From: Vibrionaceae bacterium
GTDB lineage: Bacteria; Pseudomonadota; Gammaproteobacteria; Enterobacterales; Vibrionaceae
Length of the DNA stretch: 64,000 nt
Direction: 5' to 3'
Assembly (NCBI GenBank): GCA_018222805.1
Contig: JAAEZQ010000003.1
Span: 124,001-188,000 of the forward strand
Part shown: in pieces, positions 36,283 to 46,044 of the stretch
Layout: every line of letters begins with the position of its first letter
How positions within the stretch are numbered: the stretch's first letter is position 1
The notes under the pieces: generated by a model
The model's input: only the letters and a program-made list of their open reading frames with translations
What the model was told of the DNA's origin: nothing
Databases searched by the model: none
Program-made: the position numbers and the translations under genes

Positions 36283-37902
36283 GTGAGTTGGAGCACCATT
36301 AGCTTTCGTAAGCGCATGCTCATGATTATGACACTTTCTGGTCTGATTGAATTATTGCTGCTTGTCGCGGCTGGGTTTACCTACCTGAAAGTAAATCAAG
36401 AGCAAGAAATGGGTGAGAAAGCGCTAGGAGTCGCTCAATTTTTAGCGAAATCCGAGATTGTCCGCGAAATAATAGAAAGCGATAATCCTGAGCCATATCA
36501 AGATCGTTTTCGAGATCTGACCCAAGCCTTAGGGGCTGCATTTATTGTTGTTGGTGACAGTCAGGGCGTACGTGTGATCCACCCCGTTGATGAACGGGTT
36601 GGGAAACCGATGATAGGTGGTGATAACCAACGAGCTCTGGATGAGGGAAAGTCATATATCTCTACAGCAAAAGGCTCATTAGGTTACTCTATTCGAGGCA
36701 AAGCCGCGATATTTGACGCCGAAGGCCGAGTTATTGGCGTCGTGTCAGTAGGTTATTTACTCGAGCGGTTACAAGATCGTATCGAGCCTTTTTTAGTGTT
36801 TTTAATCCTTATGGTCGTGGTCGTGGTTATTGCTAATGCAGTGGTTTCAAACTATGCCTCAAGAAAGTTTCAACGTGCAATTCTGGGCTTCGAACCAGAA
36901 GAAATTGGCCGTTTGTACGGTGAACTTGAAGTCACGATGGGAACAATAAAGGAAGGGGTTTTAAGCATAGATTCTCAAGGTGTCCTTCGTTCGATAAACC
37001 GCAGTGCGTGTCAGATATTAGGTATCGATAGAGAAACAGCGCTCAACAAACCTCTAACAGATACTTTGCGTGATAGCGATTTATATACCGTGCTTGAAAC
37101 CGGTCAAGAAGACAACGACATTGAAATCTACCTTAATCACAAACGCTTGATTGCCAATCGCTCACCAATATACGTTGATGGAAAAGTGGTCGGTGCGGTA
37201 TCCAGTTTTCGTCTGCGTGATGAAATCAGTGAATTGACAGAGCAGCTGTCTCAGACCAAGGAATATGCAGAACTGCTGCGTTCTCAAACACACGAGCACA
37301 GAAACAAACTCAACACCATTAGCGGGCTTGTCCAGATGGGAGAGCTTGAAGCCGTCCAAAAGTTGATCGGGCAAGAAACCGCGCATTACCAAGCTATGAT
37401 CGAGTTTTTACGTGACACAATAAAAGATCCTCTGATTGCTGGAATGTTATTGGGGAAGACAGAGCGTGCTCGTGAGCTTGGCTTAAATTTAGTCGTTGAA
37501 GAAGGGAGTCGTTTAGAGCCACTACCTGAATGGTTGAACGCAGAAGATTTGGTCACTATTTTGGGTAATTTAATTGATAATGCTTTTGATGCAACTTTGT
37601 CGACGATTCGTGCAGAATCCACCGTAGCGATAGAACGAAGAGACATCGAAGTATCTCTGAGTGACTACGGTAACGAAGTGATCATGGAAGTTTGCGATCA
37701 AGGATGTGGCTTGCCAGACAATATTGAACCACAAACACTTTTCAAAAAAGGTATTTCAACGAAAGCTCTTCACAATAGAGGTGTGGGATTGCACTTGGTT
37801 AACCAACTCGCCACACGCTATCACGGCCATGTTGAGATGCTGCCGAATACGCAATATGGAACAAGAATAACCGTGTATTTGCCTAAGGAAGAACAAATAT
37901 GA
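36283..37902 (+). CDS. DcuS/CitA-type sensor histidine kinase
   Basis: 539 residues with a GTG start (GAGGAATGGATC before it). Membrane helix 1 at about 14-35, an extracytoplasmic Cache-type sensor domain (about 40-170, ending KAAIFDAEGRVIGVVSVGYL), helix 2 at 170-190, a cytoplasmic PAS domain (about 215-310, EGVLSIDSQGVLRSINRSAC), the phospho-acceptor region THEHRNKLNTISGL with His337, and a HATPase domain (NLIDNAFDATLST, GCGLPD, GVGLHLVNQLA). This family senses C4-dicarboxylates, citrate or related acids. It overlaps the response regulator gene by 4 nt. There is no transporter gene directly adjacent; the tricarboxylate transporter in this window is about 10 kb away. Confidence 0.9.
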   Translation: MSWSTISFRKRMLMIMTLSGLIELLLLVAAGFTYLKVNQEQEMGEKALGVAQFLAKSEIVREIIESDNPEPYQDRFRDLTQALGAAFIVVGDSQGVRVIHPVDERVGKPMIGGDNQRALDEGKSYISTAKGSLGYSIRGKAAIFDAEGRVIGVVSVGYLLERLQDRIEPFLVFLILMVVVVVIANAVVSNYASRKFQRAILGFEPEEIGRLYGELEVTMGTIKEGVLSIDSQGVLRSINRSACQILGIDRETALNKPLTDTLRDSDLYTVLETGQEDNDIEIYLNHKRLIANRSPIYVDGKVVGAVSSFRLRDEISELTEQLSQTKEYAELLRSQTHEHRNKLNTISGLVQMGELEAVQKLIGQETAHYQAMIEFLRDTIKDPLIAGMLLGKTERARELGLNLVVEEGSRLEPLPEWLNAEDLVTILGNLIDNAFDATLSTIRAESTVAIERRDIEVSLSDYGNEVIMEVCDQGCGLPDNIEPQTLFKKGISTKALHNRGVGLHLVNQLATRYHGHVEMLPNTQYGTRITVYLPKEEQI

Positions 37903-38585
37903 AGACGGCAACGCGTGTAATGATCATAGAAGATGATCTTGCTATCGCAGAACTCCACCACAAATACCTTAGCCAACTCTCTGGGCTGGAGGTAGTGGGC
38001 ATCGCAACAACGCGAATGGAAGCAGAAATGCAACTGGAGATACTCAAACCAGATTTACTGCTGATGGACGTTTACCTTCCTGATGGGACAGGTCTGGAGA
38101 TCCTGAACACGTTGCGTGCTAAAAATCAAACTTGCGATGTCATTTTAATTACCGCTGCGAGAGATGTTGATACGTTGCAAACGGCCATGAGAGGTGGTGT
38201 GGTTGATTATCTGCTAAAACCTATCATGTTTCCGAGGTTAGAAGTGGCATTGAAAAAGTACCTTTCGCAACGTGAGCGATTGGATGTCGCTGGAAGTCTG
38301 GATCAGAGTTTGGTTGACAAGATGCTGCAATCGAACAGCATTGCAGACAAGGCATCGAATCGTCTGCCAAAAGGTATTGATAGTGTAACACTGGACAAAA
38401 TCCGAGACTTGTTCCTAGGTAGAGAAATACTCACGGCGGACGAAGCAGGAGAAAAGATCGGCGCGAGCCGAACGACGGCAAGACGATATTTGGAATACTT
38501 AATTAGCGCTGGTGAATTAGAAGCCGATTTAAATTACGGCACGGTTGGACGTCCTGAACGCTGTTATAAGAAAGTGACAAGGTAA
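37899..38585 (+). CDS. CitB/DcuR-type response regulator
   Basis: 228 residues. Receiver domain with the acidic pair Glu11-Asp12 and phospho-acceptor Asp57 (LLLMDVYLPDG), Thr/Lys switch residues (ITAARD, LLKPI), then a linker and a C-terminal helix-turn-helix of the DcuR/CitB kind (FLGREILTADEAGEKIGASR, TTARRYLEYLISAGELEADL). It overlaps its cognate kinase gene by 4 nt (ATGA). Targets are not visible in the surrounding sequence; usually these control carboxylate uptake or fermentation genes. The gene is followed by a strong terminator. Confidence 0.92.
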   Translation: MKTATRVMIIEDDLAIAELHHKYLSQLSGLEVVGIATTRMEAEMQLEILKPDLLLMDVYLPDGTGLEILNTLRAKNQTCDVILITAARDVDTLQTAMRGGVVDYLLKPIMFPRLEVALKKYLSQRERLDVAGSLDQSLVDKMLQSNSIADKASNRLPKGIDSVTLDKIRDLFLGREILTADEAGEKIGASRTTARRYLEYLISAGELEADLNYGTVGRPERCYKKVTR

Positions 38586-38610
38586 CTTGGTGTGGCTAGT
38601 TAAAGCTCTG

Positions 38611-38640
38611 AAAACGGTGGCGTTAAGGCCACCGTTTTTT
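38611..38640 (+). terminator. Terminator of the two-component operon
   Basis: AAAACGGTGGC (38611-38621), loop GTTAAG, GCCACCGTTTTTT (38628-38640). Confidence 0.88.
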
Positions 38641-39342
38641 ATTTTGAGCTCCAAACCACCTACTTCAGTTGGTGGTTATCATTCAATTCGGCTTTGCCTA
38701 TAAAACTACTTATGCTGAATGCTTCCTTGATTTTTTCCAGAAGTCAAAGAGGACAAATAACATCAGTAGATACAATCAAACTTCCCACGTATTTTGTCGA
38801 TAGTGTTGGAATCAATGAAGAAATAGTATGCCGATAAGTAAGACATCAAGAGAAGCAAGAGCGAGTGGAGCAGCAACAGTTGGCGCTAGACTAAACAAAG
38901 GCCCTTTTCTTTATAAGGGGTAATTTACAATTAAATGAATAATTTTTATTCATTGTAGAGTTGAAGCTCAAATTGTAGCTAGATTTGTTATTGGTTTTTT
39001 TATTTATAAAATACAATGCTTTAACTGATTTTCTGCAACTTATTTAAACGTTTGCACTGGCAAGTGTTGATGTAAATCAAATTGTCGTAGACAATACTGC
39101 ACCGTGTCGGACTCTCCTTGACCTATGTAACGGGAGGGCTCCTTGACCTAAATGACCTCAACAAGTCGTGCTTTGATGTGGTTAATGAGCATTACTTATT
39201 GAGGTTCTTTGGGCCTAAGTAGACTTGCCTATCAACGTAATAGGTAAGAGCAATTTTCTATTTTGAAGTGCCATTGATAGGGTAGGCTCATCCTTTTAGC
39301 CATATCCTGGCACACAATAAGTACCTCGTTTTTAAGGGAAAG
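38641..39342 (+). promoter_or_regulatory. Long non-coding region and leader upstream of zwf
   Basis: About 700 bp without a credible gene. Features: a palindrome ATTGTC-GTA-GACAAT at 39081-39095, which could coincide with a promoter (TTGATG at 39067-39072, 17 bp, GACAAT at 39090-39095); AAACGTTTGCA near 39047, resembling a LacI/PurR-type half operator; a 12-bp direct repeat CTCCTTGACCTA at 39114-39125 and 39139-39150; and a hairpin CTTGCCTA/TAGGTAAG at 39224-39248. A transcript starting near 39102 would have a leader of about 240 nt. Confidence 0.45.
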
Positions 39343-40844
<1,502 letters not shown>

Positions 40845-40848
<4 letters not shown>

Positions 40849-41561
40849 TCAACCATAAGATCTTCAATACAGCACAGCAGGTTGTGGAAAGCTTAGCCAA
40901 CGACATGAAAGCGCTGAGCGAACAAGGACAACCTATTCACATCTCACTGTCTGGTGGTAGCACACCAAAAATGTTGTTTAAACTACTGGCAAGCGATGCG
41001 TACGCAGAGTCAATTCAATGGCAAAACCTTCACTTCTGGTGGGGTGATGAGCGTTGTGTAGCGCCAGATGACGCGGAAAGCAACTACGGTGAAGCAAACG
41101 CACTGTTGTTTAGCCAAGTGAGCATTCCAGCGGAAAACATCCACCGCATTCTTGGTGAAAACGACCCACAGGGCGAAGCAGAACGTTTTGCAAAAGAGAT
41201 GGCGGACGTTATCCCATGTGAAAACGGCACACCAGTATTTGACTGGATTCTGCTAGGCGTTGGTGCGGATGGTCACACGGCTTCTTTGTTCCCAGGTCAG
41301 ACTAACTACGCAGACGAGAACTTATCTCTGGTTGCGTCTCATCCAGAGTCTGGTCAACTTCGTGTGTCTAAAACCGCGAAAGTGCTCGAAGCAGCAAAAC
41401 GAATCAGCTACCTAGTGCTAGGCTCAGGTAAAGTTGAAATCGTTCACGAAATTCACACCACTCCGGCAAGCGAGCTGCCTTACCCAGCAGCAAAAATCCA
41501 GTCAAAAGCTGGTGAAACGGAGTGGTATTTAGATTTAGATGCAGCGGCGAAAATCGTCTAG
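40845..41561 (+). CDS. pgl: 6-phosphogluconolactonase
   Basis: 238 residues, DevB/SOL family. Motifs are [54 protein letters not shown] and a C-terminal [17 protein letters not shown]. It hydrolyses 6-phosphogluconolactone between the zwf and gnd reactions. The ATG overlaps the zwf stop by 4 nt, so translation is coupled. Complete. Confidence 0.95.
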
Positions 41562-41600
41562 TACGGTCGCTCGTCCATTAGAGAAAATTGGAGAGAAATA

Positions 41601-43049
41601 ATGAAAGGTGATATCGGTGTAATTGGCCTAGCAGTAATGGGCCAGAACCTTATCCTAAACATGAACGACCACGGCTTTAAAGTTGTGGCTCACAACCGTA
41701 CTGCAGCTAAAGTAGACGAGTTTCTGGAAGGCCCAGCAAAAGGCACTAACATCGTTGGCGCATACTCTCTTGAAGAGCTAGTAGAAAAGCTAGAAACGCC
41801 ACGTAAAGTGATGCTGATGGTTCGTGCGGGTGACGTGGTAGACAAGTTCATCGACGCTCTAGTACCTCTACTAGACAAAGGCGACATCATCATCGACGGT
41901 GGTAACACTAACTACCCAGATACGAACCGCCGCGTTGCAGCACTACGTGAAAAAGGCATCCACTTCATCGGTACTGGTGTCTCTGGTGGTGAAGAAGGCG
42001 CTCGTTTTGGCCCATCTATCATGCCTGGCGGCGCACCAGAAGCTTGGGAAGCAGTTAAGCCTATTTTCCAAGGTATCTCAGCGAAAACTGACGCGGGCGA
42101 GCCTTGTTGTGACTGGGTTGGTAACGACGGTGCAGGCCACTTCGTTAAGATGGTTCACAACGGTATCGAATACGGCGACATGCAGCTGATCACTGAAGCT
42201 TACCAGTTCATGAAAGACGGTCTTGGTATGTCTGCAGACGAAATGCAAGCAGTATTCGCTGACTGGAACAAAACTGAGCTAGACAGCTACCTAGTAGAAA
42301 TCACAGCTGACATCCTTGGCTACAAAGATGAAGACGGTGAAGCACTAGTAGAGAAGATCCTAGACACGGCTGGCCAAAAAGGTACCGGTAAATGGACGGG
42401 TATCAACGCGCTAGACCTAGGTATTCCTCTAACGCTAATCTCTGAATCTGTATTCTCTCGTTGCCTATCTGCACTGAAAGACCAGCGTGTAGAAGCGGAA
42501 AAACTATTCGGCAAGACAATCACACCAGTTGAAGGTGATAAGCAAGAGTGGGTTGATGCACTTCGTCAGGCTCTTCTAGCGTCTAAGATCATCTCTTACG
42601 CTCAAGGCTTCATGCTAATGCGCGAAGCATCTAACGAAAACGGCTGGGACCTAAACTACGGTAACGTTGCGCTAATGTGGCGTGGTGGTTGTATCATCCG
42701 CTCTGCGTTCCTAGGCAACATCCGTGATGCGTACGAAGCGAACCCAGATCTAGCGTTCCTAGGCTCTGATGATTACTTCAAAGGCATCCTACAAAACAGC
42801 CTAGTAGCATGGCGTAAAGTTGCAGCTAAGTCTCTAGAAGCAGGCATCCCAATGCCATGTACGACTTCTGCGCTTACTTTCCTAGACGGTTACACAACTG
42901 CGCGTCTACCTGCGAACCTGCTACAAGCTCAACGTGACTACTTTGGTGCTCACACTTATGAGCGTATCGACCGTGAGCGTGGTGAGTTTTTCCACACTAA
43001 CTGGACGGGTACAGGCGGCGACACAGCGTCTACGACTTACGACGTTTAA
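41601..43049 (+). CDS. gnd: 6-phosphogluconate dehydrogenase (decarboxylating)
   Basis: 482 residues. NADP-binding GVIGLAVMGQNLILNMNDHG, substrate-binding GTGVSGGEEGARFGPSIMPG, catalytic lysine region GHFVKMVHNGIEYGDMQLI and GTGKWTGINALDLG. It converts 6-phosphogluconate to ribulose 5-phosphate, CO2 and NADPH. SD GGAGAGAAATA. It follows pgl by 39 bp and ends the operon at a clear terminator. Codon use is strongly biased (for instance CTA and GTA with few rare codons), consistent with high expression. Confidence 0.96.
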   Translation: MKGDIGVIGLAVMGQNLILNMNDHGFKVVAHNRTAAKVDEFLEGPAKGTNIVGAYSLEELVEKLETPRKVMLMVRAGDVVDKFIDALVPLLDKGDIIIDGGNTNYPDTNRRVAALREKGIHFIGTGVSGGEEGARFGPSIMPGGAPEAWEAVKPIFQGISAKTDAGEPCCDWVGNDGAGHFVKMVHNGIEYGDMQLITEAYQFMKDGLGMSADEMQAVFADWNKTELDSYLVEITADILGYKDEDGEALVEKILDTAGQKGTGKWTGINALDLGIPLTLISESVFSRCLSALKDQRVEAEKLFGKTITPVEGDKQEWVDALRQALLASKIISYAQGFMLMREASNENGWDLNYGNVALMWRGGCIIRSAFLGNIRDAYEANPDLAFLGSDDYFKGILQNSLVAWRKVAAKSLEAGIPMPCTTSALTFLDGYTTARLPANLLQAQRDYFGAHTYERIDRERGEFFHTNWTGTGGDTASTTYDV

Positions 43050-43078
43050 TACGTTTTAAGCAAACCGACCCAATCTAA

Positions 43079-43105
43079 ATGGATGCCCAAGTGGCATCCA
43101 TTTTT
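43079..43105 (+). terminator. Terminator of zwf-pgl-gnd
   Basis: ATGGATGCC (43079-43087), loop CAAGT, GGCATCCAT (43093-43101), then TTTT. Confidence 0.85.
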
Positions 43106-43131
43106 GTGTTCCCAAACAAAGGGTAGAGTAT

Positions 43132-43335
43132 TCAGGCACTCTTGCCTTTAGTGCGATTTTTAGTGCAGGCAATCTTGTCTTTTAAATAGAGGATTGCGCT
43201 GACGATAAGAGCCGCGGCGGAAACGGTAAAGAGCGCATACATGCTCAAAATCCAGGCGAACGTGGCGGTCAGAAATGCAATAAAAGAAAACATTCTACTG
43301 AATGACATTACATGACCTAGCTTGTTACTTTTCAT
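43132..43335 (-). CDS. Small membrane protein (67 aa)
   Basis: The ATG at 43335 has GGGAGG 5 nt upstream and is preferred to the TTG at 43347. The product has two closely spaced hydrophobic segments (MFSFIAFLTATFAWILSMYA and LFTVSAAALIVSAILYLKD) and a basic C-terminus (KIACTKNRTKGKS). No family recognised. It is convergent with gnd, separated by the gnd terminator. The gap 43336-43825 upstream contains no gene I can support. Confidence 0.6.
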   Translation of the reverse strand: MKSNKLGHVMSFSRMFSFIAFLTATFAWILSMYALFTVSAAALIVSAILYLKDKIACTKNRTKGKSA

Positions 43336-43825
43336 AACGCCTCCCAAAGTTTAGAGGGGAGAGACAAGAGTGATGTCTCACTTCATAGTGATTGTCTCCA
43401 TTTCTTTGTTTTAGAGCCTAAAAAACAGCTAAATATTTCTCAAAAAAGGTTGAATGTTGAAGCTGTAGACAAAATTTTCACTGAAATGAAGAGATCTGCA
43501 GGGCATGTGTACTTTCAATTCTTAGAAAAACTCATCCTTTACGTGTTGGAATTGAGTCATGTTTTTTCTTTTTGAGACAATAAGTTGCTGTCAAGCAAGT
43601 AATTAGACCCGTTATCATGCCAACTGATGTTAGTGCTATTACTCTGATAATCGTATTAGGTAAGCCCTTGAACTACGCCCGGAATATCCTCGTAAATGGA
43701 GGATGTGTCACTTTTAAAGACACACTATCTTCAACATCAGCCATAAGTCACCAGAGAAAGCCGTTTTCACTGGTTCTATTTTAAAAACTTGAAGGTAACA
43801 ATCACAACTCATTGAGGTTCTCAAG

Positions 43826-43963
43826 ATGACTCTTAACAAGTACTTTGTTTTCAACCCTGCCAAATTGGAGCAGGACATTCAAAAGAACAATAAAGTGGTA
43901 TCTGAAAAGGAAACTCAACGTCAGGCATTGGTTAAACAGGCACAACAAGCTGGTGGATTATAG
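43826..43963 (+). CDS. Small hypothetical protein (45 aa)
   Basis: A 45-codon gene with ATG at 43826 (GAGG about 10 nt upstream) and its own terminator directly after the stop. The product MTLNKYFVFNPAKLEQDIQK... is soluble and strongly helical, rich in Gln and Lys (KLEQDIQKNNKVVSEKETQR, QALVKQAQQAGGL). It has no cysteines and no known motif. The sequence composition and the terminator at 43981-44005 support a real small gene over chance. The function is unknown; it sits convergent with the sigma-54 activator gene. Confidence 0.5.
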   Translation: MTLNKYFVFNPAKLEQDIQKNNKVVSEKETQRQALVKQAQQAGGL

Positions 43964-43980
43964 CGCCAGACTATAAAAGG

Positions 43981-44005
43981 AAGAGCACCCATCGCGGGTG
44001 CTCTT
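43981..44005. terminator. Terminator between small gene and sigma-54 activator gene
   Basis: AAGAGCACCC (43981-43990), loop ATCGC, GGGTGCTCTT (43996-44005). Likely shared by the two convergent genes. Confidence 0.8.
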
Positions 44006-44041
44006 CTAAACGCCTTCATAACCACCAATAACGATGATTGT

Positions 44042-45799
44042 TTATTTAATCACTCCCATACTTTTCAGCTTCCGATAAATCGTATTCCGGCTCACTCCTA
44101 GCATTCGAGACGTCTTGCTAATGTTGCCTTGATTGGCTTGGTAGGTTTTTACCAGTTTGTCTTCGACCGTAGCTCGAATATCAGTGGTGGGTTCTGCGTT
44201 TTCACCTTCTTGTATCTGACTAAGCTTTTTGGATAGGTGTGTTGGAACATGAGCAAGCTTTAACACATCTTCACCTTGTGCCATGAGCGTAGAAACTTTG
44301 ATGAGGCTGTCTAGCTCACGCAGATTGCCTGGCCACGAATAAGAGAGCAACAGAGATAACAGGTGAGGGCATAATTGTTGATTCGGTTCAGCATGACGAA
44401 GATGAAGGTTCTCAATCAGTTTCTGTTTATCGCCTCGTTCTTCCAAACGAGGTAGCTCGATGATTAATCCGTTCAGGCGGTAATATAAGTCTTGTCGGAA
44501 CTCTCCCTGTTCAACTAATGCTTCAAGATCTTTATGCGTTGCCGCAATAATTTGTGTATCCACTTGGACGCTTTGATTGGAACCAACAGGAAGCACAGTT
44601 TTATCTTGTAGAACATGTAAAAGACGGCTTTGTGCCGCTACGGGTAAGTCAGCAATCTCGTCGAGAAAGAGGGTGCCCTGATGCGCCTGGCGAATCTTAC
44701 CCTGATAGCCTTTGCTGCTTGCCCCGGTAAAGGCTCCAGCCACATAGCCAAACAACTCAGATTCAATTAGGTCTTTAGGCAGTGCACCACAGTTGACTGC
44801 CACAAGTGGGCTGCTTTTTCTCTGGCTATTCTTATGCAGGGCTTTTACAAATTCGTTTTTACCCACGCCAGTTTCACCCAGTATCAGTAAGCTAATGTCT
44901 TTATCGATGACTCGGTTCGCTTGTTGCCAACAATGTTCAACCTTCGAGTCGCCATAATGAAGATCATTGGAGGCACTGATGGATCGAGACTGGATTTTTC
45001 TTTTCGAGAGAGGGGCTGTTCTGAATATGATCGGCTGGTCTGAATTCTGGTGAGACAAGATTTCTTCTAATGATTGTCCAACCACTGTGCTGCGATCGAG
45101 TAACTGCGATGCGACTTGGTTGTGCGCCAAAATTTCACCTGCTTCATTGGCGATAATAATGCCTTGCCAGCCGCTGTTTAATAGATTTTTATCACACGCT
45201 AAGTCGACCCGAATATGACCACTTGGAATTTGATTTAACATTTGGTTTTCGACAAGTTGAACCATATTCTGCACTAACACCTGGGTAGACAGATCGTGCT
45301 TTTCCTGCTCACTGGTGATATCTAGTACACCAAGGAGTCGGCCCATATGGTCGAAGATAGGATTCGCAGAGCAACTAATAAAACGATGATGCTGAATAAA
45401 GTGTTGATCGCCAATTACCGAGACTGGTTTGGCCTCAATCAATGCAGTGCCGATGGCGTTAGTTCCTTTGAGTTTTTCTTGCCAACATGCTCCTGAACTA
45501 AGCGCGATTTCTGTAAGTTTCTCTCTAAACCTTGGTTTACCCCAGCTACCAATAATCACGCCATCCGCATCAGTAAGAATCAATCGACTATCACGGTGAG
45601 CGAAGATTTGGTTAAACAGAGGAAGCGCGAATTGTTTTACTGCATCCAGCAGGAAATTCAATTGGTGCCGTCTGTCCTTAAGTGTTGCCGGGTTGACGCG
45701 GACATCTTCTGGTCGTCGGCGCTGCTTTAGACCCGCTTGCTCGCTTCTGAGCCAAGAAGTTGATAGCCAGTTGTTATCGGTAATATGTTGAAGTTCCAT
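44042..45799 (-). CDS. Sigma-54-dependent activator (AcoR-like)
   Basis: 585 residues. An N-terminal GAF-type sensory region (about 60-190; LILTDADGVIIGSWG, KGTNAIGTALIEAKPVSVIG) and a PAS-like segment (about 205-255) precede the AAA+ domain: Walker A LGETGVGKNEF (306-316), sigma-54 contact loop GAFTGA (355-360), Walker B GTLFLDEIADLP and RQDLYYRLNGLIIELP. A Fis-type helix-turn-helix ends the protein (NQGNISKTSRMLGVSRNTIY). It resembles AcoR, the activator of acetoin or aldehyde catabolism. It is divergent from an aldehyde dehydrogenase gene whose promoter has -24/-12 elements, so that gene is the probable target. Confidence 0.92.
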   Translation of the reverse strand: MELQHITDNNWLSTSWLRSEQAGLKQRRRPEDVRVNPATLKDRRHQLNFLLDAVKQFALPLFNQIFAHRDSRLILTDADGVIIGSWGKPRFREKLTEIALSSGACWQEKLKGTNAIGTALIEAKPVSVIGDQHFIQHHRFISCSANPIFDHMGRLLGVLDITSEQEKHDLSTQVLVQNMVQLVENQMLNQIPSGHIRVDLACDKNLLNSGWQGIIIANEAGEILAHNQVASQLLDRSTVVGQSLEEILSHQNSDQPIIFRTAPLSKRKIQSRSISASNDLHYGDSKVEHCWQQANRVIDKDISLLILGETGVGKNEFVKALHKNSQRKSSPLVAVNCGALPKDLIESELFGYVAGAFTGASSKGYQGKIRQAHQGTLFLDEIADLPVAAQSRLLHVLQDKTVLPVGSNQSVQVDTQIIAATHKDLEALVEQGEFRQDLYYRLNGLIIELPRLEERGDKQKLIENLHLRHAEPNQQLCPHLLSLLLSYSWPGNLRELDSLIKVSTLMAQGEDVLKLAHVPTHLSKKLSQIQEGENAEPTTDIRATVEDKLVKTYQANQGNISKTSRMLGVSRNTIYRKLKSMGVIK

Positions 45800-45802
45800 G
45801 AC

Positions 45803-45842
45803 TGTACCATTTTGTCACAGTGAGCATGTGCCATTTTGGAAC
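45803..45842 (+). promoter_or_regulatory. Candidate upstream activator sites for the aldehyde dehydrogenase
   Basis: Two near-identical 16-bp direct repeats, TGTACCATTTTGTCAC (about 45803-45818) and TGTGCCATTTTGGAAC (about 45827-45842), lie just before the activator gene start and about 110-150 bp upstream of the -24/-12 promoter. That is the usual distance for enhancer sites of a sigma-54 activator. Inference from position and repetition. Confidence 0.45.
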
Positions 45843-45952
45843 ACTTGAACACTGGTGTTCACACCATACATCTATTCAAACAACACTCACTTAAATTGTT
45901 ATCGCTTGGTAATCATAGTGTTACATTTGATTAACAACAAGTGTGTCTTAAT

Positions 45953-45968
45953 TGGCCTGTGACTTGCG
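45953..45968 (+). promoter_or_regulatory. Sigma-54 (-24/-12) promoter
   Basis: TGGCCT-GTGAC-TTGCG (45953-45968) fits the consensus TGGCAC-N5-TTGCW with the invariant GG (45954-45955) and GC (45966-45967) at the required spacing. It is 77 bp upstream of the aldehyde dehydrogenase ATG and faces an AcoR-like activator gene. Confidence 0.75.
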
Positions 45969-46044
45969 TATTACTCTTCGTTAACACTGTTAAAAAAACA
46001 AAGTGTTTCAAACACTAATTGAACGAGAAACAAAAGGAAGAGTT

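Noticed and set aside
38712..38928. Two short plus-strand frames (41 and 32 codons) in the zwf upstream region
   Set aside because: No ribosome sites and no conserved-looking composition; position between two well-defined operons suggests non-coding DNA.
43536..43640. Small minus-strand hydrophobic frame containing MITGLITCLTATYCLKKKK
   Set aside because: It looks like a one-helix membrane peptide, but there is no convincing start or ribosome site for a longer form and the ATG-initiated form is only 28 residues.
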